Shown here one piece after another: positions 20,763 through 31,545 of a stretch of DNA of 64,000 nt; within the stretch, counting starts at the first letter, position 1, and each line of letters begins with the position of its first letter. The translations under genes were made by a program, and so were the position numbers. Source of the DNA: Plasmopara viticola. Lineage: Eukaryota > Oomycota > Peronosporomycetes > Peronosporales > Peronosporaceae. The DNA lies in assembly GCA_001695595.3 (NCBI GenBank), contig MBPM02000013.1, positions 124,001-188,000 on the forward strand, in the 5' to 3' direction. The notes under the pieces were generated by a model, which did no database searches, was not told the DNA's origin, and saw only the letters and a program-made list of their open reading frames with translations.

Positions 20763-21714
20763 TTACAGCCGTAAATTGCTGGTGGATTTTAGTCTGGCTA
20801 GCAACTCAAGTAATTGCCGCATTATGGCACTGGAATGGCTTAGACGTTTGCAGTATAAGTCTCGATAGAAGTGTTGTATGTGAAGCACTATAGCAGCCTC
20901 GACTTGAGCGATAACATCGATGGTGTTGGCTTGAATCTCGTGAAAGCGAATATCATTCCTGTGCATCCACAAGCAACGTAGAACCACTACTCGAACAATG
21001 TGGAAAATCACACCACGTAGAACCACTACTCGAACAATGTGGAAAATTACAACCGTAACGTGATTTGGCATGTTCGGTTGGTTCAAGTTTAAGGAATAGA
21101 ATTGACTCCCATTTTAGTGGGGCCCGAAAAAAGCCTCGAAAAGCATTGAGCCATTTAGACCAAACTTGAGTCGCAAAATCGCAATAACAAAACAAGTGTG
21201 GGGTAGTCTCCAGAATTCCACAGCCATGATGGCAGGTTGAAATTGCAGCAGTGAGATGCCGAAGACGATAACCGAGGAGCCGATAAACAAGGTCGAAGTA
21301 GACTGGCAAGACATGTCGACCCAGTTTGTAGTCACGGGCCCACATAGTCGTATCAGGTCTACCTGAGACGTCGAGTCGAGAAAGGGGCAATGCTGGTGAA
21401 TTAAATTCCATTAAAACTTCTCGAATTTTTGTCACACCTAGCTCGGATATTTCATAAGTATCAAAAGTCCAGGTGTGATGTGCGGCGTAAAATTTTGGCA
21501 CTTGACTAGGCCCTATTGGATAAGGGTCTAATGAACGCAGCAGAGAGCCGGCTTTGTCCAAGATATTGTTGCATGAAATCGCGCTGACAATTCACCCCGA
21601 GCCAAATTGGCTTAAGAATCGGGAAAGGTTTGTAGCCGTAATAGGTACAGTGATAGAAGGTTTTGTCGTAATGGCTCATTTTCCGCAGTCCAAGGTTGAA
21701 AGGGAAGAATTACT
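20763..21714 (-). pseudogene. LINE ORF2 C-terminal region (zinc-binding RT tail)
   Basis: On the - strand from 21714 the frame continues the interrupted reverse transcriptase: LPFQPW follows NTAKTVI on the other side of element B. About 21561-20953 is open and contains a cysteine/histidine cluster (CHHGCG, then HLFCYCDFATQVWSKW) of the zf-RVT type found at the C-terminus of LINE polymerases. A frameshift near 21000 leads into 21086-20763, with a final helix-rich tail. A tandem 39-bp duplication (20976-21053) duplicates 13 codons in frame. Host and copy are non-functional. Confidence 0.75.
20976..21053. repeat. Two tandem 39-bp repeats inside LINE ORF2
   Basis: ACGTAGAACCACTACTCGAA and the following bases occur at 20976 and again at 21015 with few differences. 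On the - strand this duplicates CSSSGSTWCDFPH-type codons without shifting the frame. Confidence 0.8.
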
Positions 21715-21800
21715 TGGTGAAGGTGATGCTGTGGCTATGTGTAATATGTATGTTTTTGCATGTGTAGGTATTCCGGTAAGGTACCGGTAGGGTACCAGTA

Positions 21801-21875
21801 GGTGACGTCAGACGATAACGTAAGACGATGACGTCAGACGATGACGTAAGACGATGACGTCAGACAATGACGTCA
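21801..21875 (+). promoter_or_regulatory. Six 13-bp CRE-like units in the B 5' LTR
   Basis: The octamer cores are TGACGTCA, TAACGTAA, TGACGTCA, TGACGTAA, TGACGTCA and TGACGTCA at exact 13-bp spacing. TGACGTCA is the palindromic CRE/ATF site bound by bZIP factors in many eukaryotes. Activity in this organism is inferred. Confidence 0.65.
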
Positions 21876-21893
21876 GAAGCTTCTAGAAGGTTC
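21876..21893 (+). promoter_or_regulatory. Four-unit heat-shock element in the B 5' LTR
   Basis: GAAGCTTCTAGAAGGTTC is a perfect alternation GAA-nn-TTC-nn-GAA-nn-TTC, the binding site of trimeric heat-shock factor. Three units normally suffice. It is kept unchanged in the 3' LTR copies. Confidence 0.65.
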
Positions 21894-22005
21894 TAAGCTT
21901 AGATGTAGCAGTAGTGCGAACTAAGTCTTAATGATTCACTTTTGATTTTGCCTTTTCGATCACAAGCCGTCTTCACCTGAATCCTCTGCGTCCTATTCCT
22001 TAAAA

Positions 22006-22017
22006 GGTTATGAGCCC
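22006..22017 (+). other. Primer-binding site of element B, overlapping gag start
   Basis: GGTTATGAGCCC follows the 5' LTR directly. It is the reverse complement of GGGCTCATAACC, which looks like the anticodon arm of a methionine tRNA with CAT anticodon; Drosophila copia uses a comparable half-tRNA site. The gag ATG at 22010 lies inside it. Confidence 0.6.
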
Positions 22018-25000
22018 AAGTACGGACGCGATACCCAAGATGGAGCCGTTCGACGGATCAAACTACGCGCTATGGGCGTTCAAGATGAAGATGTACCTCA
22101 TGTCCAAGGGACTGTGGGAAGCGGTTCTCAATACAGCTAGCGTCACGGCGGCGAAAGAGCAGCAAGCGCACGCGGCGATCGTGCTCAACCTGAAGAACGC
22201 TCAGCTGGTACATGTCATGAATGCTACCTGTGCTAAGGAAACCTGGGAAGCGCTGGAGAGGTTCCACCGAACTCAGGACATGACAAGCCGGCTATGGCTC
22301 CAGGAGAAGTTCGCGTCGTTCAAGTACACGACGACGGACATGAGCGCACACGTAATGGAGCTGGAGCAACTGGTGCTGCAGATGAGAAGCGCGAATTGCG
22401 GGCCAAATGAAGAGGACGTATGCGCGACAATGCTGCGCAGCCTGCCAGAGTCGTACGAGAGCTTGGTGCAGGCAGTCCGCATGAGTGTGACTAAGTTCAA
22501 TTTCAGCGATCTCGTGACCAAGCTCATTGCTGAGGAAGTGCGCAAGAAAGAGTCATGCCGCACCGAAAATGTAACGGCGCTGCACGTAAGCAAGCATCGT
22601 AAAAAGCGCCAGTTTGGCAAGAAGAGTGGCGGTCAGCGCAAGAAGGGAGCGGGTGTTCAGTGCTTTAACTGTGGAAAGTGCGGGCACTACGCGCGCGACT
22701 GCTGGGCAAAGGCTAACGACAACAGTGGGAGCGGAAGCCGATATGAAGATCACTCGAACGTGGCGTTCAGCGTCAGCGAAGGAAGTGAAGGCGACTGCTG
22801 GGTCATGGACAGCGGCGCCACAGCGCATATGTGCAAGGAGCGCAAAGCTTTTTCAGAGTACGTAGAAGCAACGACGGCACGTATTGTATCGAGCGCGAAA
22901 AGCAGCGCGCAATTGAAGGTGCTTGGACAAGGCACAGTGATGCTGCGGGTCTGGAATGGCACGGGGTGGACGAATGCGCGGCTTGAGAACGCGCTACACG
23001 TACAAGATCTCACGAAGAACTTGTTTTCATTGACTGCGGCAGCAGCGCGCGGGATGAAAGTTGAGATCTCCCACAACGGCTGCGTCGTGAGTCGAGACGG
23101 ACGGACTGTCGCGACTGGATCGCGGCGTGGCATGCTAATGATGCTGGACGTCGAGCCAAACGCCGAGTGCCATACACTTCAGAATGAAGCCGAACTGTGG
23201 CATCGCCGGCTCGGGCACGTGTCCTATTCGACAGTGAGCAAACTGATAAAGGGCGGCCACATCGATGGCGACTGCGTCGACGCGAGTGTTGTATGCGATG
23301 TGTGCGCGACAGCCAAACAAGTACGAAAAACGTTTAAGAGCACCGAAGTGGACTCTTCTGCAAGAGAAAGCCTTAGTGCGGACAGTTTTGTGTGCTCGGA
23401 TGTGCTAGGACCGATCTCGCCGGAGTCTCAGTCGGGATACCGCTACGTTGTGAGTTTCATTGCCATGCGGAGTCGCTTTGCGACCATTTATCCGCTGCGC
23501 AGGAAGAGCGAGGTGCCGGAGGCATTCATTAAATACTACCACGACATAAAGATTGAGTGCGGCATTGACGTAAAGGTTCTGCGTAGCGACAATGGCGGTG
23601 AATATCGTAACGCGAAATTGGAGAGTACTGGAAGAAAAATGGAATCAAACAAAAATTCACTGTGCCACACAACCCGGAACAAAACGGCATGGCAGAGCGC
23701 ATGAATCGCACGCTGACCGAGATGACTCGCTGCATGCTGAGCGAGGCCAAGATGAGTAAGGTCTACTGGTGTGAGGCTATGATGACCGCCGTGGACATCC
23801 GCAACGTGCTACCAAACTCATCGAGTCCAAACGCGAGCCCGTTTGAGCTCGTGTTCAAGCGCAAGCCACGCATTCATCATATGCGCGTGTTTGGCAGCCA
23901 GTGCTATGCGCATGTGGCCAAGGCAACGCGAGGGAAGCTCGACAACTCAGGCATGCGCTGTCTGATGCTTGGCTACTCAAAGCAACACAAAGCGTATCGA
24001 CTGTTAGATGCAAGCACGAGCGCGATCGTAATCTCGCGCAGCTTGACATTTGTGGAGCTCGCGCCAGCAATGGTAGCGCGCAAACAAAGTGCGCCAAGTG
24101 TGATCAACATAGCGGGTAACGAGGAGCCCGATCACGAACCGTGCAATGTCACTGCAAGGGGGAGTTACCAAACTCCACCAATGGAACCGAGTGTGACGCC
24201 AGAACACGTTGTACAAGAGATGACCGAGCGACCGGAAGGTGCCGTGCCGCCACAAAGATCAAGCACGCCTGGACGTGACGGTGAGAACGAGTCGCATGTG
24301 CGACCGGTGCGGAAGAAGCAAGCGATAACACGTTACGAGCAGGGATATCCAAACATGCGGCGCGGCTAGTTCAACCTGGACGACTACGAAGCTGAGTACG
24401 ATGCGCTGTACTGCTTTAACGCTGAAGATGACGGCGAGAATGCATCGTCTTTCAATCATGTACTGCAAAGCAAGCACAAAGATGAGTGGCTACACGCGAT
24501 GGAAAGTGAGATTCAATCACTGGCAAAGCACGAGACGTGGACGCTTGTGTATCTACTGAGCGACAAAAAGGCGATTGGGTGTAAGTGGGTCTTCCGCATC
24601 AAGCGTGAGCCAAGTGGCAAGATCGCCAAATTCAAGGCGCGACTCGTGGCCAAGGGTTTCACTCAGCGACCAGGAGTGGATTACTTTGAGACGTCTGCGC
24701 CGGTCGCGCGCAAGGAGTCAATCAATGTAGCATTGGCGCTCGCGGTCGAGCAGGACCTGGTAATAGAGAACGTCGATGTCGACACAGCATTCCTGTATGG
24801 CGAAGTCAAGGAGGCGATCTACATGGATCAGCCTGACGGCTTCGAGGATATGCGGCAACCAAGCAAAAAGTGTCTATTGCGCAAGGCGCTTTACGGCACA
24901 AAGCAGGCTGCTCGCGAATGGAACAATCGACTCAACGCACACCTTCAAGAACAAGGATTTGATCGTACAGCGGCCGACCTGTGCGTTTGCGTGAGACGCT

Positions 25001-25573
25001 TACAGCGTGATTTCAGCATTGTCATCATCCACGTTGATGACCTGATTCTCTTTGCGCGGATGCAAGAACACATCGACGCTATCAAGAACGCGCTCAAGAG
25101 CGAGTTCAGCATCAAAGAGTTGGGACCGCTCAAGTACTGTCTTGGGATTGAGGTGCGGCGGGACACGGTATATAAGAGCATCCGCATCGACCAGCGCGCG
25201 TACTTCAAACGGCTGGCCGAAAAATATGGCGTCGACAAGTGAAGGAGGTGCACACACCGGCGAACGAGAGTGAGAAGCTCATCAAACTTCGAGATGACGA
25301 CGTGTTTGTGCCAAAGTGGCCGTACCGTGAGCTTGTCGGTGCATTGATGTATGTTGCAACGTGCACGCGACCAGACGTTGCCCACGCAGTGGGCGAAGTG
25401 GCCAAGCACTGCGAGCGCCATGGAATGCAACATTGGATCGCGGCCAAGCGCATACTGAAGTACTTGAAGACGACTGCAGACTACAGTATTGTGTTTAGCG
25501 GAAAGAACAAGGAAGAGCTACAGGGTTATGCGGATGCGTCATGGGCAAGCAACTTAGACTCACGCCGCTCCAC
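22010..25573 (+). pseudogene. Gag-Pol of element B, 5' part (broken)
   Basis: The frame begins MSPSTDAIPKMEPFDGSNYA. Gag runs to about residue 210 with zinc knuckle CFNCGKCGHYARDC; the protease site is WVMDSGATAHM; the integrase zinc finger is LWHRRLGH ... CDVCATAKQ; the integrase core has SDVLGP and SDNGGEYR, then NGMAERMNRT; the RT has VDVDTAFLYGE and HVDDLILF near 25035, so the YVDD box reads HVDD. Lesions: a frameshift near 23627 in the integrase, a TAG at 24367 where element C has a glutamate codon, and a missing base near 25240 (VDK-KEVHTPA). C1 cuts the RNase H after RRST at 25573. Coding capacity is lost. Confidence 0.88.
25569..25573. repeat. Target-site duplication tccac, left of C1
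   Basis: TCCAC is repeated at 29959-29963 after C1 and marks C1's insertion in the B RNase H region. It also follows C2, C3, C4 and C5, but does not precede them. Confidence 0.9.
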
Positions 25574-25779
25574 TGTTAATAATAATAAACACGGGATCGG
25601 AATGTTAATAAAAATAAACTCAGTAAGTTGTATTTGTGCGTTCATCCTTGTCCTACTCTTTGCTGTCTCTCTTGCTGGCCATTCATTCCTTTCGCGCACG
25701 ATAGCCATTCAATCGCATTGACCAATCACTGGTCATAGTAACGTCCGCCTTTCTTCGATCAGCACATCAATCTTTAACA
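25574..25779 (-). repeat. C1 LTR (3' LTR on - strand)
   Basis: 206 bases. On the - strand it begins TGTTAAAG and ends TTAACA, giving TGTTAA/TTAACA inverted ends. It contains an internal inverted repeat TGACCA-N5-TGGTCA. Confidence 0.9.
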
Positions 25780-25811
25780 CTCTCCCTTGATGTGCGCGCG
25801 AAGTGAGCATC

Positions 25812-28800
25812 CTACGCTGCCATCCGTAGACCCGTAAGAAACTTGCTGTGCTTGTCCCTTGCAAGTGCCTTCGTAAATCCGTCCGCGACCATGTCTTCCG
25901 TCGGCTTGTATTCAAGTGTGATTTCCTCGCGTTCCACTTTCTCGCGCAGGAAATGAAACTTGATGTCGATGTGCTTCGTCCGCGAGTGATGAACAGGATT
26001 CTTGGCCAGTGCGATGCAACCTTGATTATCTTGATAAATCGTTGTTGCCGAATCGACACCGTACTTCATGTCCTTGAGCAGACTTCGGAACCAAATAGCC
26101 TCTTGCGTCACACTGTACAAACTCATGTACTCTGCTTCCGTGCTTGATGTTGCGACCGTCGGCTGACGCTTGGAATTCCACGAAACGGCACTTCCATTCA
26201 AGAAGAATACATACCCTGTTGTTGAACGTCGCGTGTCGAGGTCTCCTGCCCAGTTTGCATCAGCATACGCAATCAGCTCTCCCTTGCTCGAGCCGTCAAA
26301 CACAATGCTGATATCTAGTGTCGTCTTCAAGTACTTCAGAATTCGCTTGGCCGCCGCCCAGTGTGCCTTGCCGTAACGCTCGCAAAATTTGGCAACTTCA
26401 CCAACAGCATATGCTATGTCCGGGCGCGTACATGTTGCTATGTACATCAAAGCCCCCACCAGTTCGCGATATGGGTACTTCGGCGCAAACGCTTCCTCTT
26501 CGGGCAACTTCGACAACTTGGAGTTACTGTCCGCTGGTGTGTGCACGTCCTTGCATTGATCAACACCAAATTTCTCCGCGAGTCGCTTGATATACGCTTG
26601 TTGGTTTATCTTGATCACATGGTCGTCACGCTTGCGGTGTATCTCGATCCCCAGGCAATACTTGAGCTCTCCGAGTTCTTTGATGCTGAACTCTTCCTTC
26701 AGCGCACTCTTGATGTCCTCAATATGATCCATGGTTTTGCAGAACAGCATCAAGTCATCCACGTAAATGATGATGATGCTGTACTCGTTTCTCGAAACAC
26801 GAACGAACACACATGGGTCTGCCGAGGTACCCTTGAAACCTTGATTCTCCAGATGCTTGGTGAGCTTGCTGTTCCACTGTCGCGCAGCTTGCTTCGTCCC
26901 GTAAAGTGCTTTTTGAAGTAAGCACTTCTTTGCCGGGTTTTCTTCATCTTCGAAGCCATCTGGCTGGTCCATGTAATCTCCTCTTCAACTTCGCCATACA
27001 GGAATGCTGTATCAACGTCGACATTTTCAGCTTCTAAGTCTTCAGCCGCTGCGATCGCCAACACCGCATTAATCGACTCTTTGCGTGCGACTGGCGCAAA
27101 CGTCTCATTGTAGTCAATTCCAGGGCGCTGCGTAAACCCCTTTGCGACTAAGCGTGCCTTGAACTTCACAATATTGCCACTCGGATCACGCTTGATACGG
27201 AAGACCCACTTGCACCCAACAGCCTTCTTATGCTGTGGCATGTCCAATAGCTTCCATGTGTTGTGATCTTCAAGTGACTTCATCTCGCTCTTCATCGCTT
27301 CCAGCCACTGATCCTTGTATTCGCTCTTCATTACTTCTTCGTAGGTGGAAGCTTGTTCCCCACTGCTCTCCGCGACCAAACAGTGGTGAGAGTCGAACTC
27401 TCCCTCGAAGTCGTCCAGATTGAATTCACTGCGGCGTATGTTCGTGAATTCTTTGTCGTAGCGCACCAGACCACGCTTCTTCCGAACAGGTCGCACCATC
27501 CACTCTTCTTCGCCATCTCGGCCAGGTGTGCTCGATGCACGAGTTGGAACTTGAACGACCACGTTATCTTGCCCGTCGTTCCTCGGCTCCTGGCGTGTTC
27601 GCATCGGTGGTGTCCTCAAAACTTCCTCTTCAAACGGTGCTTCCGTCTCTTCTTCGTCTTCAATCACGTCGACGATCACATTTCTTCTCTTCTCCAGTAC
27701 CTTCGAGACGGGATGCTCAGCGAACGTCACACTTCTTGAAATCTTGATTGATCCGTCGTCCGCGTCAAGAAGTCGATACGCCTTGTGTTTCTTTGCATAT
27801 CCAAGGAAGAAACACTTCACGCCTGAATCATCCAGTTTCTTGCGTCCCGCCTTCGTCACATGCGCGTAACACTGCGCACCAAATACGCGCATGTGGTCGA
27901 TACGCGGTTTCCGCTTAAACACCATCTCGTATGGACTTGATCTCTTGTTCGACGCGTTTGGAAGCACGTTCCGGATGTCTGTCGCTGTCATGAGAGCTTC
28001 ACACCAGTATGACTTGTCGAGTCCACTGTCCTTGATCATGCAGCGTGTCATCTCGATCAGTGTCCGGTTCATGCGCTCTGCCATACCGTTCTGTTCAGGG
28101 TTGAACGGTACCGTGAACTCTTGTTTGATAAACTTTGCCTTGCAAAAGTTGTCCATCGCCGCGTTCCGGTACTCCCCACCGTTGTCACTTCGAAGAACCT
28201 TGACCTTTGTCCCAGACAGCGTCTTGATCTCTCGGTAAAACCTTGTGAACGCGCTTGTTACTTCGCTCTTCTTCCGCAACGGGAAGACCGTCGTGTACCG
28301 GTTTTTCATCATGATGAAGCTGACAATGTACTTGTGGCCGGACTTTGAGAGTGGCGTGATTGGCCCGAGTACGTCAGAACACACCACTTCATCGAAACGC
28401 GCAGCCTCCCTGAGCTCTGCGTCTTCCTCACTTGTATTGAAAGACTTTCGCACTTGCTTGGATGTTGCGCACACATCGCATACAAAGTCCATCTTCATCT
28501 CTTCTCCCTTGATTCTTCCATCCTTGACCAGAGCGTTTACCGTGCCATACGATGCGTGACCCAGTCTTCGGTGCCATAGCTCTGCTTCTGTCTCTGCAAC
28601 ATGGCACTCCGCATCAGCTTCGATGTTGAGGTACATCAGGAAACCCTGTTTCCTTCCCGTGGCAACCGGTGTTCCGCCACGCTTCACCACGCACTCGTCG
28701 CGGGTAATCTCGATCGTCATTCCTCGTGCTGCTGCAGCCGTGAGCGAGAACAAATTCTTCGTCAGTTCTTAAACGTGCAGAGTATTTTCCAGCGTGGCAT

Positions 28801-29748
28801 CGCTCCACGCATGCCCGGTCCAAACCCGAAGCTTGACCGTTCCGTAGCCGATGACTTGAGCTTCACATCGTTCTTCGCGCTTGAAACACTGCGCGGCTGT
28901 TCAACTATCTTGTAGTCCACGAAGGATCCTCGATCCTTGCACATATGCGCCGATGCTCCGCTGTCCATGACCCAGCAGTTGCTCGCGTAGCCCTCACTGG
29001 CATTGAACGCGATGTTGGACTGGTCATGGTTTGCTTCTCTTGGAATCCGACTTGAACGGCAATCTCTAGCATAGTGGCCGACCTTGCCACAATTGTAGCA
29101 CACCCCCGACGGTCCTTTGGGACGTCGTCCTTGTTGCTTCTTCGGGTGCTGCTTGACGCTTCGCTTGTTTGTGTAGAGAGCCGTTGCTTCCTCTACTCGT
29201 GCCGCCTCCTTCTGGCGCACTTCTTCAGCAATCAGCTTACTCACGAGACTGCTGAATTCGAAGCTGGTGATCGACATCCGGAACGCCTGCACTAAGCTCT
29301 CGTAGCTTGCAGGAAGGCTCCTTAGCATGACTGCGCATATGTCTTCTTCACTTGGAGCACAATTTGCACTTCTCATCTTCATCACCAGGTCTTCAAGCTC
29401 CATCACATGTCCACTCATGTTCGACGCCGTGTACTTGAACGAAGCGAACTTCTGCTTCAGCCAAAGCCGATTCGCCATGTCTTGAGTGTGATGAAACCTT
29501 GCCAGTCTTCCCCACGCTTCGGTCGCTGACGTTGCGTCGATCACGTGCATCAGCTGAGAGTCACTCAAGTTGAGCGCGATCGCAGCGTGTGCTTGCTGCT
29601 CCTTGACCGCATTGGGTGCGCCTTCGCCAGAGACGGCTCCCCACAATCCTTTGGACATCAAAGACATCTTCATCTTGTAGCTCCATAACGCGTAGTTGGA
29701 TCCGTCGAATGGCTCGATCTTGACAACGGAGTCGTTACTTGGGCTCAT
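25812..29748 (-). pseudogene. C1 Gag-Pol, three lesions
   Basis: This copy has the same 1312-codon plan as C6 but is broken three times: a one-base deletion near 26974 (after MDQPDGF, in the RT), a TAA at 28771-28769 replacing a glutamine codon in LHVQELT, and a one-base deletion near 28854 in the VKLK region after the protease. Open stretches are 29748-28762 (Gag and protease), 28753-26750 (integrase, start of RT) and 26972-25812 (RT, RNase H). The active-site motifs themselves are intact. It cannot make the full polyprotein. Confidence 0.9.
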
Positions 29749-29752
29749 AACC

Positions 29753-29958
29753 TGTTAATAATAATAAACACGGGATCGGAATGTTAATAAAAATAAACTC
29801 AGTAAGTAGTATTTGTGCGTTCATCCTTGTCCTACTCTTTGCTGTCTCTCTTGCTGGCCATTCATTCCTTTCGCGCACGATAGCCATTCAATCGCATTGA
29901 CCAATCACTGGTCATAGTAACGTCCGCCTTTCTTCGATCAGCACATCAATCTTTAACA
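29753..29958 (-). repeat. C1 LTR (5' LTR on - strand)
   Basis: 206 bases, paired with 25574-25779, adjacent to the primer-binding site GGGCTCATAACC (29741-29752 as written on +). Confidence 0.9.
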
Positions 29959-30378
29959 TCCACGACAGGCTACGCTTTCTTCCTTAATGGCAGCGTAGTA
30001 TCATGGAAGTCTAAAAGGCAACCTACTGTGGCAACATCAAGTACCGAGGCGGAGTATATGGTCTTATACTCTGCGACGCAAGCGGCAGTGTGGCTGCGTC
30101 TGCTTTTGAGTGATATGGGCTGTGTATTGGAAGGGCCTTCGATGATCTACCAAGACAACCAAGGCTGCATTGCGTTAGCAAAGAACCCAATCTTTCATGC
30201 GCGAACCAAGCACATTGACATCAAATACCACTTCTTACGTGAGAAAGTGGAAGAAGGTGTCATAACACTGGAGTACAAGCCGACGGATGAGATGGTAGCG
30301 GATGGACTGACGAAGGTACTCGGGCGAATCAAGCATAAAAGTTTCGTCTTTGATCTATGCCTAAGCGACGGAAAGTAG
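29959..30378 (+). pseudogene. B RNase H 3' fragment, spacer 1 (original)
   Basis: The end of B's Pol resumes after C1: TGYAFFLNGS, STEAEYMVLYSATQ, IYQDNQGCIALAKN, TKHIDIKYHFLREKV, then a normal stop at 30376-30378. The catalytic E of STEAEYM and D of YQDNQG are kept. Without its N-terminal half it has no function. This is the template of the four further copies in the array. Confidence 0.88.
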
Positions 30379-30397
30379 CCGAACACACGCACACATC

Positions 30398-30406
30398 AAG
30401 GGAGAG
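30398..30406 (+). other. Polypurine tract of element B
   Basis: AAGGGAGAG abuts the 3' LTR. The same tract, on the - strand, precedes the 3' LTR of every C copy (for example 54376-54384), which ties B and C to one lineage. Confidence 0.7.
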
Positions 30407-30671
30407 TGTTGAAGGTGATGCTGTGGCTATGTGTAATATGTATGTTTTTGCATGTGTAGGTATTCCGGTATGGTACCGGTAGGGTACCAGTAGGTGACGT
30501 CAGACGATAACGTAAGACGATGACGTCAGACAATGACGTCAGAAGCTTCTAGAAGGTTCTAAGCTTAGATGTAGCAGTAGTGCGAACTAAGTCTTAATGA
30601 TTCACTTTTGATTTTGCCTTTTCGATCACAAGCCGTCTTCACCTGAAACCTCTGCGTCCTATTCTTTAAAA
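30407..30671 (+). repeat. 3' LTR of element B (spacer 1)
   Basis: 265 bases, from TGTTGAAGG to CTTTAAAA, followed by the TTACT duplication at 30672-30676. It is 26 bases shorter than the 5' LTR because it has four instead of six 13-bp CRE-like units (30493-30541). The heat-shock element is at 30542-30559. Confidence 0.88.
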
Positions 30672-31307
30672 TTACTGTCTTAGCCGTATTTAGACTCATC
30701 CCAAAGGCCTCACGAATATTCCCTACCAATTTTAAAAAGTAATTGGTATGGCGTGAATCATAAAGGAGTTCGGTGCAGTCATCAGCAAAGCTAATAACTG
30801 TATGGGTCGAATCATTGAAAGATTTAGAGTCATAAATTGAGTGAGTACCACTAATTGAGTGAGTGGCCGATTTACTTTGAAGACCATAATTTTTTGAAGA
30901 CGAACTCGAAGGAAATTAAGCTAAGGCTCAATAAAGAGCACAAATAATGCCGGCAATAATGGATCCCCTTGTTGGACCCCCGCACCTAGTTCCAATGGGT
31001 CAAGTGGTTGGCCATTGGACATCAGGGTAGTTAGGGTACCCGGGAAGAGGATTCGTATCCAGCAGCGGAATTGGTCCCCAAATCCATAGTGCATTGGAAC
31101 CATATCGAGTGCGTCCCATACGACACTATCAAAGGCTTTAGCGAAATCTAGTAGAACGGCGCCAGCCGGAGAATTGCCACCCCCAAGTAATTGGGTCAAA
31201 GCTTGAAACCGTAAATGTGGCGAATATCCCGGCCCGGTACAAATCCAAATTGGTCCGGGTGAAGTAATATTCCCCGAGCCTATGGGCCAAAATTTTGGGC
31301 CCGATTT
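30672..31307 (-). pseudogene. LINE reverse transcriptase fragment, spacer 1
   Basis: On the - strand it reads GPKFWPIGSGNIT, then LLDFAKAFDSVVWDAL (first catalytic aspartate region), GVQQGDPLLPALF, and after a stop VISFADDCTEL (catalytic FADD) up to NTAKTVI, where B cut it. The polymerase core motifs of a non-LTR RT are therefore all present. The fragment ends at 31307 at the GATTT target of the C insertion. A stop near 30920 and indels make it a relic. Confidence 0.85.
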
Positions 31308-31513
31308 TGTTAATAAAAATAAACTCGGGATCGGAATGTTAATAAAAATAAACTCAGTAAGTAGTATTTGTGCGTTCATCCTTGTCCTACTCTTTGCTGT
31401 CTCTCTTGCTGGCCATTCATTCCTTTCGCGCACGATAGCCATTCAATCGCATTGACCAATCACTGGTCATAGTAACGTCCGCCTTTCTTCGATCAGCACA
31501 TCAATCTTTAACA
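31308..31513 (-). repeat. C2 left LTR (C6 type)
   Basis: 206 bases; shares AACTCGGG with the C6 LTRs where C1 has AACACGGG. Confidence 0.9.
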
Positions 31514-31545
31514 CTCTCCCTTGATGTGCGCGCGAAGTGAGCATC

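Larger units (their letters stand above)
21715..22005 (+). repeat. 5' LTR of element B
   Basis: The 291-base LTR begins TGGTGAAGG (TGTTGAAGG in the 3' LTR) and ends CTTAAAA directly before the primer-binding site. It contains six 13-bp TGACGTCA-type units and a heat-shock element, described separately. Confidence 0.85.
25574..29958 (-). mobile_element. Copia element C, copy C1 (inside B)
   Basis: A 4385-base element with 206-base LTRs and matching TCCAC on both sides, hence an original insertion. LTRs are of the 'aataataataaacacggg' type and differ from each other at one position seen by eye (AAGTTG against AAGTAG). The order on the - strand is LTR, primer-binding site, gag-pol, polypurine tract, LTR. 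Confidence 0.92.
21715..30671 (+). mobile_element. Copia LTR retrotransposon 'B', inserted in LINE and carrying C1
   Basis: B lies on the + strand between TTACT duplications at 21710-21714 and 30672-30676. Its 5' part is 21715-25573 and its 3' part 29959-30671; removing C1 and one TCCAC copy restores the RNase H reading frame (RRST joins TGYAFF). LTRs are 291 and 265 bases; apart from a 26-bp indel they differ at about four positions, so B is younger than A but older than C. The 3' end ...CTTTAAAA lacks the usual CA. B and C share primer-binding site, polypurine tract and gene order, with clearly similar but not identical proteins. Confidence 0.88.

Noticed and set aside
26361..26921. 186-codon + strand frame, repeated in each C copy
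   Set aside because: It is the antisense shadow of the conserved RT/RNase H region; its repetition only reflects the array.
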